Both the position numbers and the translations under genes were made by a program. A DNA stretch of 64,000 nt from positions 5,084,001-5,148,000 of the forward strand of contig JAITYX010000026.1 of the NCBI GenBank assembly GCA_021018815.1. Direction: 5' to 3'. The notes under the pieces are model-generated. The model had not been told where the DNA came from and did not search any database. It saw nothing but the letters and a program-made list of their open reading frames with translations. The stretch comes from Talinum fruticosum. Its lineage: Eukaryota; Streptophyta; Magnoliopsida; Caryophyllales; Talinaceae. Shown here one piece after another: positions 24,401 to 35,490 of this stretch; the first letter of the stretch is position 1; each line of letters starts with the position of its first letter.

Positions 24401-26441
24401 TTGAGCGGATTGTACTTTAATCCTTTGACAAAGTAAACTGGGCTGACCAGATTGCTTCCCTTTCCAATCTTGCCTATCCCAATTATCTTGCCTTTACTTG
24501 TCATCTCCAAAAGTGACTTTTCCTCCTTTATGCTCTTCTAACTCGGAAAAGAGTGCTTGAGTCTCCTGACATATGGCGTGAGCATCCACTCGTCAAGATA
24601 CCGGTGTGCTTTTGATCTCTTCGATTACCTTGTAAAATAGAGACAATCTAACCCTTCTCACTTCCTCTAACGAACCCAATAACACTCTTTACTGAGGTCC
24701 TTTTCGAGGAAGAAGGTTTTTCGGAACCCAAATTTGAATGACTTTAGGCTTAGTCCGATTCCGAGCCTTCCGTCTAGAGAACTGAGTCCGTGTCTCTTTC
24801 TTTTGGAAAGCTTTTCTTTTGAAAATGGGAAGAAATGATTTTGTCTTGTAAACTGGTGCAGGCTCAGTCCTTTTTCTTTCTTAAGAATAGGATCGTGCTT
24901 AGCTTTCCTGAACCTTACGGTTCCGGAATCCTTCTCAAAAGTTACGAGTAGGAATTGGATTCCTCCTCTTTGTTAAAACCAAGACCTTCCTTTCTGAAGG
25001 AGACACATTGACATCCCAAGAGCATGTCAAGGTTTTTTGACCTTGAGTAAACTTTAAAACAAGATCTTGAGACTCATTGAGCTTTTGCTTTAGCTGCTCA
25101 TTTTCTCTTCTAAGTAACTCGGACTCGGTCTCATTGATTTAAGCACTAGTGTTGAGTTCTCTGAGTGTGAGTCTCGGTTTTCCAACTCATTTTTTAAAGA
25201 TATGCTCTCGAGAGGAAATTGACTCAAGTTGTTCTTTAAAGTGAGAGGAATCGGAATTGAACTTTTCTTCTAAAGTAAAAACGTACTTAGCCAAATCAAC
25301 TTTGGAGAATTTAAGAAAGTACTCAATTACCTCTTGAGGATTAGATTCCTCATTGTCCGATTGAGCTGAGTCCGAATCTACTTACGCTTCGAGTCGAGAA
25401 AGTGCCATCGGACATTTTGAGTCATCCGCGTCCTCGTCATCTTCGATGAGTCCTCGTCACTCCATGTGGCCATCATAGCGTTTTTTTCTTTCTGTCCCTT
25501 TTTCTCTTGGGATAGTCCTTGACTATGTGTTCTTTGCTTGCCACATTCAAAGCATCCAGAATTCTTAGTCAAAGATAACTTTGAAGGAGAACAGTATTTA
25601 CCTTTTCTATCCTTCTTGTCTTTCTTATAGAACTCTTCTTTTGGCTTCTTGTCCCTTCTCTTGAAGCCTCTAGCAATTAGTGCCATGGGATCCTCTTACG
25701 AGTCGGAGGAGCTCGGACCTTCTTCTCTCGGTTACTCGAGGCCTTTAGCGCAATGTTCTTTTGGGTGTCGACCTCTGCATCCTCCTCCTCTAGGTGGATC
25801 TCATGGGTGAGAAGCTTCCCAATGAGTTCATCCGGCTTCGGTAGAGACAAGTTCGAGCCTTTTCGATAGCTGTCACCTTAGGACCCCATCTTTTCTTGGG
25901 TAGACTTCGAGTATTTTTCTGCACATTTCTTTGTGGGAGATCTTTTTACCCGGAGATTTGAGATTGTTGGTAATCTCTGTAAATCGAATGAACATCCGAG
26001 TGATGTTTTCTTCGGCTCCATCTTGAATAGCTCATATTTGTAAAGATATTGGCTTATCTTCGCTTATCGACCTGGCTTGTTCCTTCATAGGTTTTGACTA
26101 ACGTATCCCATACTTCTTTAGGCTGTGTCACGAGCGGACACTCGATTGTATTCTTCCGAGCTGATGGTGTACATCGGAATATTCATTGCCTTGAAGTTCT
26201 TTTTGAAATTCTCTGCTTCATCGGGAGTGAACTCGGCCTTTGTCTTGGGAATGAGTCTTGTTTCTTACTGTCTTCATGGGAATTTAGTTTCCTTGTTGTA
26301 TGATGTTCCGGACATGTTCATCATGATCCGAGGAGGAAACATTCCATGAGTTTCTTCCAGTGCACGAAGTTGGATCCTTTGAACCTTGGTGAGTCTGCTG
26401 GAAGATCTTCCTTCATCAAACTCTCCGTTGTTCTAAGCCAT
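21454..26441 (-). pseudogene. E2 copia gag-pol polyprotein (broken)
   Basis: Starts at 26441 with M-A-stop-NNGEFDEGRSS, so even the third codon is lost. A gag zinc-knuckle remnant CFECGK and an acidic TWSDEDS stretch lie within 25378-25686. The protease active site lies at 24580-24603: the expected GACAGTGGA (Asp-Ser-Gly) reads GACGAGTGGA, one base longer, which shifts the frame. Pre-integrase HRRLGHVSMHTIKK and CEACTRGKQ lie in 24032-24337. The integrase core with IRTDHGREFDYSKF and TPQQNGVVERKNRT lies at 23672-23932. RT spans 22316-22940 with [24 protein letters not shown] and an intact YVDDIIFGA box, but a further +1 shift follows YERL (about 22495). RNase H is about 21500-22150 and the stop is at 21454. 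Copia type, non-functional as read. Confidence 0.84.
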
Positions 26442-26486
26442 TTGATCTTTAGACCTTTGGATGGTTAGATCCTTTTCGAAAGGCTA

Positions 26487-26498
26487 GGCTCGATACCA
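26487..26498 (-). other. E2 primer-binding site (initiator tRNA-Met type)
   Basis: The minus strand reads TGGTATCGAGCC two bases from the LTR. It differs from TGGTATCAGAGCC by one missing base, in the same way as E3. Confidence 0.65.
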
Positions 26499-26500
26499 AT

Positions 26501-28056
26501 TGAAGGTTTGCTCGGGGAGAGACTAAGTCACCCTAGAGGGGGTGAATAGGGTGATGGAAGTTTTTCGTGAAAAACAAACTCTTTTCCACAATGTACGAGA
26601 TAGAAGCGATTCCGAGTCTATATTGGGGTCGAAAAGTATGAACTCGGAACACGGTGAAGAGCAAAGACACGAGATAAAAATGAAACTTTAAATCTATCCG
26701 AGTGTAGAATGTACTTAGAAAATGATACCACGGAAAATACGTGGAAACCCTCCGGGACGAGAAAACCACGGATCGTGCTAATCCAAGCACGAAGTTAAAT
26801 CCACTATTTTGAGTCCACAAAATACAGTAGATCGATCGAACCCCGAGTTGCTCCCTTAAACAACTCCTTATAAGTTTTTCCTAGACTTAGAAATTCCCTT
26901 ATTTGATCTAGTACTTCCTAATTGAGATAACCCTTACGAGTTAGGGACAACTAAGCTGAGTTAACCCTTACAGCTCGGTTAAGGGACCTTACTTAGAGAG
27001 TAAGAAAGAAAGTGTTTGTAACTAAGTACAAGACCTTACAACTCGGAATATAATGAATTACGAGTGGGAGTTGTAAGTAGAAGATTGAGTATGAATACAA
27101 AGACTTTTGATCAAGTATGTGTATTAACAAATAGGTTCGGCAATCTTCAAGTCTTGAGAGTTGGCTTTCTTTTATAGATGACCAAGCGGCTTAGCCGTTG
27201 TGTCCATCTTCGATTGGAAGTTCCTTTATGACCGTTGTGAAGGATTTTCTCGGTTACTTAGAAAATATCCGTTGATATGTGAACGTTAGGCAACGGCTCT
27301 TGACTTCCTTGGGAGTGCCAAAACCACTGGTGGTGTCTTCAAAAGTAAGGTGGAAACCACCGTTGAGCTTAGTGTTGCAGATTTCCATTTACGGAAACGA
27401 GATAACCACGACACGAGTGTACGAGGCTAGGTCGAGAGGTGGAAAAGGCCTTATGTGCTTGGTGATTTGACGTTTTGAAGCTGGTTACTTTTGTATTTCA
27501 AATATAGGAAAGCCTCGTTTGAAACACCTACAAAAGTAAATCAATTTAGTTCTCAAAGTATAAAATACTTTGGTCCAAGATTAGACACGAGATAATAATA
27601 TAATTAAGATAATTAAGTGACTAATTATGTGGGTCGGAAAAGGAATGGAATTTTTCGAGTCTAATATTCATGATACTCAAAATTCCATCCGAGTCGGTCT
27701 AAAAGTAAATCAAGTCAAATATGAAATATCGAGTAGACAGACTTGATCTAGACTAAACACAATTCAAACTAAGATACCGAGTTAGAGCGCAGAAAAGATA
27801 GTGTTTGAATCATGCGATACGTCCGAGTGTTAAGTGACTCGGAACCGAGTGGACCATGCAGAGATGATTTCGAGTCACACGAGTTATGCATAAATGCATG
27901 AGATAGATTCTATAACACTTAAAAATACCATATTACTCAGAAAAGTTTCTAAGACACAAGGAATGACTTAGAATCAAAACTTTATAAGTGAGAAAGTCTT
28001 ATACCCGATTCCCTAGATAGAACTCGTAAAGGTGAGATGTAAAGTCCGAGTCTTCA
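26501..28056 (-). repeat. E2 5' LTR
   Basis: Plus-strand ends TGAAGGTTTGCTC and GTCTTCA; 1556 bp. It is adjacent to the primer site on its left and to the TTATG duplication on its right. Confidence 0.86.
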
Positions 28057-28061
28057 TTATG
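28057..28061. repeat. Target-site duplication TTATG, right copy (E2)
   Basis: Exact repeat of 17207-17211 flanking the complete E2 element. Confidence 0.85.
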
Positions 28062-28394
28062 AAACGGCTCTTGACTCCTAAGGGTGCTCCAATCAACTTG
28101 TGTTGTCTCGAAAAGTAGGGTGGAAACCACCGTTGATCTTAGCGTTGAAGTTTTTCGGTTTTGGAAACAAACAACCACGACACAAGCATCTAGGACTTGT
28201 TCCGAAGTAGAAAAGTCTTGTCTGCTGGTTATTGACAACTTGAAGTTGGTTACTTTTATAATTCAAAAATAAGATGACCTCATTTGGATAACCTATAAAA
28301 GTAAATAATTTTGGTTCTCAAAGTATAAAATACTTTGGTCCAAGATTAGGCACGAGATAATAATTTAATTAAGATAATTAAGTGCATAATTAAA
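28062..28394 (-). repeat. E1 5' LTR, right piece (truncated)
   Basis: Continues the E1 LTR exactly where E2 interrupted it ('aacggctcttgactcctaagggtgctccaatc' agrees with 8052 onward). It matches to 'taagtgcataatta' at 28394, equivalent to 8378 in the intact copy. The last 460 or so bases of the LTR are missing, and E3 internal sequence follows directly. Confidence 0.75.
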
Positions 28395-29826
28395 CTCAAC
28401 GACTAAGGGGTGTGCTCAGGCTAACCTACTTCGATTGACCATGGTTAGCGGGTTCTTCGACCCACTCAAACTACTTGTCTAAGTTGATCATCTCTGGTTG
28501 TGGTTCCGGAGCACTTGGACCCTCGGTTGCTAGTCCTTGTCCTTCTTGCTCTCCTTGCTCGGAAGGAGCTGCCTTAGCCACGAGCTCCTCTCGCTTCTTC
28601 TCCTTCTTCTTCTTCCTCTCCTCTCGTCCGAGGAGGACTTGGCGGGGCTCGAGGATTCCTCGAAGTGTCCGAGTTACCCGGATCCTGAGCTGCCTTGGAT
28701 CTTCTTTCCTGAAGGAGCTGGAGAAGCTCCCTTTGCTCCTTTACTAGAGCCTTCATCTCAAGGAGCACGTCCTGCTGCTCTCGAATTTGAGATTGGGCGG
28801 TTTTGGTTGATGGTCATAGACTGGAAGATAGTCTTGAATGACCGGAGAAGGTCCTTGAGTTCCAAGGACACGGAAGAGATTTTGTCCATGAAAGCGATGG
28901 AAAAAATGGAAGAAAGAGATTTAGAAACATCCGAGGTGGAGGCACCACCAAGTGGAGCGAGGAAGAGGATGAGGCCTTTCGGACTAAGTCCGAGGCGAAG
29001 AGGGTTGCCTCAACTCCGAGTCGTGGATCCACACACCAGGTTAGGTTTCCTGGTATCCATACCCAAGAAGTTCCTTCTTGCCCACTACAATGGCAGCCCT
29101 CGAAACGACGTTCGTATATGAGGGAAGAGGAACTTTGAACTGTTTGAAAATGAGAGTGAGAAGAGCACCGAAAGGAAGAGGGGTGTTCTTCTTGTTACGA
29201 GTTTGAGCGAGCACAGCTGCCATTTGCTCAATGATAGCGGGAAAGAGGTATACTTCGTAGCCCTCTAGGATATTGAAAAGAGCTTTAAGATGCTTGGAGT
29301 TGGGGTTCTCCTTGCTAGAATGCTTGTGAGAAGAAGGTTCTCATCAGCAAGAAACAAAGAAGACGAGCTTCAACTTTAGTTGGGTCACGTAAAAGTTTTT
29401 GCGTGACCCGGGGAACTCTTTGGCCTACTTTTCAAAGAAGTCGTCAGCGACCTCATTGAAAGGTATTGGGTTGCTGTTCAAGAAGAGGGAAGATACTTTG
29501 AACAGGACGATGGAGGAGGGAAGTATTGATTCGAACAGTAATGTTCTCAACTCGGAGGTTAGAATACCTTCGGAGCTGAAAAGGTGAGTGTAAAACTCGG
29601 AGACGAGTTCGGGATAGGTGAACTCATCTGAAACACGAAAGTTGTAAACTTCGGTCGATTGTATGTGAGGCAACCACGAAAATTTTGTGGTTGGGAAGAA
29701 TTCATCATCCAGCGCAAAGTGCTCGGGTGATAAGAGGTTTCAAATTTGAGGGGCCCACCTGGATTTTTGTGCGTGGTTTCTTGGTGGCGAGCCAAGAAAA
29801 TCGGGGTGAGAACCTCTTTTTGGCAT
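28395..29826 (-). pseudogene. E3 extra ORF (Transposase_32-like plus coiled coil), 3' truncated
   Basis: Starts at 29826 with ATGCCAAAAAGAGG (MPKRG). It then follows the E1/E2 gene with SEFYTHLFSSEG (about 29570), FLNSNPIPFNEVADDFFEK (29425-29480), NTPLPFGALLTLIFKQFKVP (29130-29200) and a coiled coil MKALVKEQRELLQLLQERRSKA (28700-28768), plus an acidic EEEEEGEE run near 28600. Frameshifts occur. The C-terminal tail is cut at the 28394/28395 junction. Confidence 0.6.
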
Positions 29827-30472
29827 TTTGATGGAGAAAAGAGAGAGTAGATGAGCTTTAGAGAGATGAGGAGAAATGAGCTCGAAGAGAGTAGAAAAAA
29901 AATGAAAGAGTAGAAGAAGAAAGAGTTTGAGAGCAACGGATCTTACTTGAGATGTTCTTCACGAAGCTTGAGATCATCGGGTGTCGCTTTAATCACAGAG
30001 AGCTTGTTCACGAAGATTTGATTTCAAGAGAGAGACTAAGCGAAGAGTAAAGTAACAAACTAAAGGAGAATAGGTGCTATTTATAAGAAAATAATCGTCC
30101 TTCGGTATCCGTTCGACTCGGCTCTTTTAGCGGTCACCTCGGACCGGTGTGACTGTTCTCTTCTTCAATGATTACAATTCCAACGGTTGTCTCCCAACGG
30201 CTAGTTGTCCGATCACGGCGCGCGAGAGAGAGAGAGAAAAAGAAAGATTTTGAAAATAAATTTCGAAATTCTCCACTTGTCTAGAGATGATTTTAGAAGT
30301 TTGATGTCCATTTTTCTCAAAGTCCGAGTCGACTCAGCGAAGTTTCGAGTGACTCGAAGCTGGAAATAGATAATAACTATTGGCTCGGTATCACTAGATC
30401 AACCGAGCTAAAGGTTATTAAAGCACATATCACATAATCATGTGAAGAAATTCTCACATAGAAAACACATAA
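29827..30472. other. E3 spacer between pol and extra ORF
   Basis: Leader of the extra ORF on the minus strand, with a GA-rich tract (about 30220-30245) and the conserved 'cggtcacctcggaccggtgtga' block near 30131-30152. Confidence 0.45.
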
Positions 30473-33400
30473 TTATGCATTTAACATACCATGCTCAATC
30501 CTAATGAAGCAAAACTGTCCTCACTAAGTGGCTTAGTAAAGATATCAGCTATTTGAAGATTGGTAGGAATAAATTCGAGATCAATATCACCTTTCTCAGA
30601 ATGGTCTCTTAAGAAATGATACATGACCTCAATGTGTTTCGTCTTTGAGTCTTGAACTGGATTTTTGGTGATGCTGATTGCACTCTAATTATCACACTTC
30701 ATTGGAACTTATTTGAAAGAAAGTCCATGATCTCTCAAGTGCTTGCTTTATCTATAAAATCTGAGCACAACATGATCCAGCTACAATATACTCAGCCTCG
30801 GCATTTGATAGAGCTAGTGAGTTTTGCTTCTTTGAGTGCCAAGATATTAATGATTGACCCAAAAATTGGCAAGCTCTGAGGTGCTCTTTCTATCAACTTT
30901 GTACCCAGCGTAATCAGCATCCGAGTATCCGGTGAGAGTTAGTTTTGAGTCTCCGGAGTACCATAGACCTAAATTACGAGTCCCTGCAAGATATCCGAAT
31001 ATTCTCTTCACTGTAGTGAGATGTGATTCTTTTGGATTAGCTTTGAATATTGCGCATAGACGGACACTCAATATTATATCCGGCCTACTGGAAGTAAGAT
31101 ATAGCAAAGATCTAATCATACCTTGATAGAGCTTCGATCTATTGCTTTACCTTTTTGTCCGAGTCCGGTTTTATGCTACTGCTTATAGGTGTTCGTTGCA
31201 TGCTTCGTATCTTGAAGTTTATACTTTCTTAGCAGCTCCTTGGTGTACTTTGATTGATGGACATAGATTCCATCTTTGTCTTGCTTGATTTGTAGACCAA
31301 GGAAGAAATTGAGTTCTCCCATCCTACTCATTTGAAATTCTGTCTCATTAACTCGGAAAAATCTCGACACGGAATTTCATTAGTAGCTCCAAAAATTATG
31401 TCATCAACATATATCCGAGCGATAAGGAAGTCTTTCCCCTTGGTTTTTATAAAGAGAGTCTTGTCAATCTAACCTCTTCTAAAATCATTTTGAACCAAGA
31501 AATTGCTCGATCTGTCATACCAAGCTCTGGGAGCTTATTTAAGACCATAAAAACCTTTTTGCAGTTTGAAAACATGATTTGGAAAATCCGAGTTTTGAAA
31601 TCCGGGAGCTGCTCAACATAGACTTCTTCTTCGATAAAACCATTAAGAAATGCGCACTTAACATCCATTTGATATAATTTGATATTCATGCTAGATGCAA
31701 ATGCTAACAGGATTCTAATGGCTTTAATTCAGCTACAGGTGCAAAGGTTTCCCCACAATCAATCCCTTCTTCCCGATTATAACCTTGAGCCACAAGTCTA
31801 GCCTTGTTTCGACTACCAACCCACCTTCATCCAGTTTATTCTTGAAAACCCATTTGGTACCTATGACTGGGTGGTTAGAAGGTTGTTTTGTCGGACTCTA
31901 GACTTGGTTTCTTTCGAATTGATTGGGTTTCTCTTGCATGGCCTCTACCCATTCAAGTTCATTTAGGGCCTCTAGTGCATTTTTAGGTTCGAGTTAATGA
32001 AATGAATGTAGTGAATGCACATAGATTCTGAAGAGATGAACGAGTTCTTACCCCACTATTGATATCGGATAATATGTTTCCTAGTGGATGACTAGAAGCA
32101 TACTTGAATGCTCAACCTGTTCTCCGGTTCACCGGATCCGTAGGCTGAATTGGTTGATCTCCGGAAGTTTGTTCGAGTTATATTGTTCTGAATCACTTCA
32201 TTCGACCTAGTTGGATCCGATTCCTAATAGGCTTAGTTTTATCAAGGTCATCATTTTTGCTAAGCTTCAGGTCCGAGAATGATGATTCACTCGGCTTTTC
32301 TTGCTCAATCTCATCAAACACAACATGGGCGCTTTCTTCCACTTTGTTAGTTCTCTTATTGAAAATGCGATAAGCCTTACTATGAGATGAATAACCCGGA
32401 AAAATACCTTCATCCGACCGAGCATCAAGCTTTGTCGGGTGATCCTTACCATTGTTGTGAACAAAACACTTACATCCAAAGGGTTTGAAGTATGAGATAT
32501 TGGGTTTCTTCCGTTTGTAGAGCTCGTATGGTGTTTTCTTCAATATGGGTCCGATGAGGCATTTGTTCAAGGTATAGTTTGTCTGTGTTTACTACCTCAG
32601 CCTGAAATAGTCGGGTAGATTGTGTTCCATCATCATTGTCCTAACTATTTCTTCAAGAGTTATGTTCTTTCTCTCCACCACTCCATTTTGTTGAGGAGTT
32701 CTTGGTGCTTGAGAAGTTGTGGGAGATGCCATTTTTATCACAAAACTCTATAAATTCGAGTAGTCGAACTCTCTTCCATGGTCGGTTCGAATTCTCCGGA
32801 TCCGAGTCCGAGACTCAACTTGGATTTTCCTGCAAAGCTTGCTTGAACTCTTTGAATGCTTCATTTTGTGCTTAAGAAAACACACCTAGGTATATCGTGA
32901 GTAATCATCAACAATAACAAGTACATATGATTTACCTCTAAGACTCTTAACAGGGATTTCACCACATAAGTCCATATGTAGCATTTCAAGCACCTTGGAT
33001 GTGGAAGCTGTCTTCGAGAGATTTGAAAGATGATCCGACTTGTTTCCCTTTTATGCAAGCTTCACAAATTTTATCTTTCTTAAAAGCATAATTAGGCAAT
33101 CCTCCGACTAAACCATGAGATGCCAATTTCTTAATAGTATGCATGCTAACATGACCTAATCTACGATGCCATGTCCTAATCTACGATGCCATGTCCAACG
33201 AGTCATCAAGAAGTGATGCTTTTAAACAAGATAAATTCTTACTCGGGTCGAAAGAGGAATAATATAAGTGTTGCCTGATCTCTTACCTGAGAGCTTGATC
33301 TCCTTGGTAGCATTATAAGAAATATAACAATTGGTCCGAGTGAATCTTACATCTTGACCTTTGTCACACAATTGAGAGATGCTAAGCGAGTTGTACTTTA

Positions 33401-35431
33401 ACGCTTTGACAAGGTATACTGGGCTGACCAGATTGCCTCCTTTTCCAATCTTGCCAATCCCAATTATCTTGCCTTTGCTATCGTCTCCAAATGTGACTTT
33501 TCCTCCTTTGTACTTTTCTAACTCAAAAAAGAGTCCCGTGTGTCCTTACATGTGGTGTGAGCATCCACTTGTCTAGATGCAAATGCCCTTTCGATCTTTT
33601 ACGAGTGGCCTGTAAAACATAAACAAACTAAGCCTTCTCACTTCCTCTAACGAACCCAGTAACACCCTTTACTCGTGGTCCTTTTCGAGGAAGAAGGTTT
33701 TTAGAACCCGGATTTGAATGACTTTGGGTTTGGTCTAATTCGAGTCTTCCGTTTAGAGAACCGAGTCCGTGTCTCTTTCTTTTGAAAAGCTTTTCTCTTA
33801 TAAACCGGTGGAGATGGTTTTCTCCTGTAAGCTAGTCCGGGCTCAGTCCTCCTTTCATTTTTATGAATGGGACCGTGTTCAGCCTTCTCGAACTTTACAG
33901 TTCCGGAATCCTTTTGAAAAGCTACGAGTAGGAATTGGATTTCTCCTCTTTGTTAAAACCAAGACATTTTTTTCGAAGGAGACACATTGAGATCCCAAGA
34001 GCATATCAAGGTTTCATCGACCTTGAGTAAACTTTAAAATAAGATCTTGAGACTCGTTGAACTTTTGCTTTAGTTGGTTATTTTCTCTTCGAGTAACTCG
34101 GACTCGGTCTTATTGGTTTGAGCACTAGTCTTGAGTTCTCCGAGTGTAAGTCTCAGTTTTTTCAACTAATTTTTAAACAAATGCTCTCGGAGGAAATTGA
34201 CTAAAGTTGTTCTTTAAAATAAGAAGAGTCGAATTGGACTTCTCCTCCAAAGTGAAAATATACTTAGCTAAATCAACTTTGAAAAATTTGAGAAAGTATT
34301 CAATTACCTCTTGAGGATTTGCTTCCTCATTGTTCGATTAATATGTGTCGACTCTGTTTCCACTTCGAGTCGGAAAGTGCCATCGGACACTTTGAGTCAT
34401 CTAAGTCCTCGTCATCTTCGATTAGTCTTCGTCACTCGATGTGGCCATCACAACCTTTTTCTTTCTTCTTTCTCTTTTTCTCTTGGGACAGTCCTTGACT
34501 ATGTGTTCCTTACTCGCCATATTCAAAACAGACCGAGTTCTTAGTCAATGATAACTTTGAAGGGGAAGAGTATTTACCTTTTCTATCCTTCTTGTATTTC
34601 TTATAGAACTCTTCTTTTGGCTTCTTATACCATCTCTTGTGCTTCATCATTCTCTTGAAGCTTCTAGCGATAAGTGCTATGGGATCCTCTTCTAAGTCGA
34701 AGAACTCGGATCCGCTTCTCTGGTTTCAGAGGCTTTCAGCGTAATGTTCTTTTTCGTGCTGACCTCTGCATCCTCCTCTTCCGAGTGGATCTCATGGGTG
34801 AGAAGCTTCCCAACGAGTTCGTCTAGCTTTAGTTGAGACAAGTTCCGAGCCTCTTCGATAAGCTGTCACTTTGGGACCCCATTTTTTCTTGGGTAGGCTT
34901 TTGAGTATCTTTCCGCACATTTCATCGTGGGAAATCTTTTTACCAAGAGATTTGAGATTGTTGGTAATCTCGGTAAAGCAAATGAACATTTCGGTGATGT
35001 TTTCTTCGACTCCATCTTGAATAGCTCATACTTATGAAGATATTGGCTTATCTTTGCTTGTCGACTCGGCTTGTGCCTTCATAAGTGTTGACTAGTGTGT
35101 CCCATACTTCTTTAGCTGTGTCATTGGCGGACACTCGGTTGTATTCTTCCGAGTTGATGGCCAACATCGGAATGTTCATCGCCTTGAAGTTCTTTCGAAC
35201 TTCTCTACTTTATCAGCGAGTGAACTCGGCCTTTGTCTTGGGTACGTGTCTTGCTTCTTCCGTCTTCATGGAATGTAGTTGCCTACTTGTATGATGTTTC
35301 GGACGTCCTCATCATGATCCAGCAGGAAACATTCCATAAGCTTCTTCTAGTACACGAAGTTAGATCCTTTGAAATTTGGTGGTCTCGCTGGAAGATCTTT
35401 CTTCATCGAACTCTCCGTTGTTCCGAGCCAT
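30473..35431 (-). pseudogene. E3 copia gag-pol polyprotein (broken)
   Basis: Starts MARNNGEFDEERSS at 35431. Gag occupies about 34300-35431. The protease site at 33560-33580 reads GACAAGTGGA where GACAGTGGA is expected, one base too long and frameshifted at the same codon as E2. The integrase region is about 32193-33290, with KKTPYELYKRKKPNISYFK at its end; a 20-bp direct duplication (cctaatctacgatgccatgt) lies in the pre-integrase part at about 33153-33192. RT covers about 31176-31890, with MDVKCAFLNG and an intact YVDDII box at about 31395-31410. RNase H at 30847-31119 is the best preserved in the window (LTSSRPDI, GYSDADYAGYKVDRKSTS). The stop is at 30473. Confidence 0.83.
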
Positions 35432-35476
35432 TTGATCTTTTAACCTATGGATGGTTAGATCCTTTCTAAAAGGCTA

Positions 35477-35488
35477 GGCTCGATACCA
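35477..35488 (-). other. E3 primer-binding site (initiator tRNA-Met type)
   Basis: The minus strand reads TGGTATCGAGCC, identical to E2 and one base short of the usual TGGTATCAGAGCC. Confidence 0.65.
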
Positions 35489-35490
35489 AT

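Larger units (their letters stand above)
17212..28056 (-). mobile_element. Complete copia element E2 (SIRE-like), 10.8 kb
   Basis: Both LTRs (17212-18778 and 26501-28056), PPT, PBS, gag-pol and the extra ORF are present, and a perfect 5-bp duplication TTATG brackets the whole. The two LTRs are close but not identical: over the first 300 or so bases I see several substitutions and small indels, so the insertion is not very recent. It lies inside the 5' LTR of E1 and so is younger than E1. All reading frames are damaged, so it cannot move on its own unless the sequence itself contains errors. Confidence 0.87.
7356..28394 (-). mobile_element. Copia element E1 (SIRE-like), split by nested E2
   Basis: Minus-strand Ty1/copia element. 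The 3' LTR is at 7356-8838, the internal region at 8839-16505, and the 5' LTR is in two pieces, 16506-17211 and 28062-28394, separated by the complete element E2. The internal region holds an extra ORF (9310-10931) and a broken gag-pol (11497-16445). Lineage is inferred from pol order (integrase before RT), an RT carrying [11 protein letters not shown], and a long additional ORF downstream of pol, as in SIRE/Maximus elements. The 5' LTR is cut off at 28394 where E3 sequence begins, so no target duplication can be recovered at that end; the left flanking bases are AGGAC. Confidence 0.75.

Noticed and set aside
16506..28394. E1 and E3 sharing one LTR by unequal recombination
   Set aside because: The LTR pieces here are E1 type, while the intact E3 LTR (35491-37093) is of another subtype, so E3 has lost its left LTR rather than sharing one.
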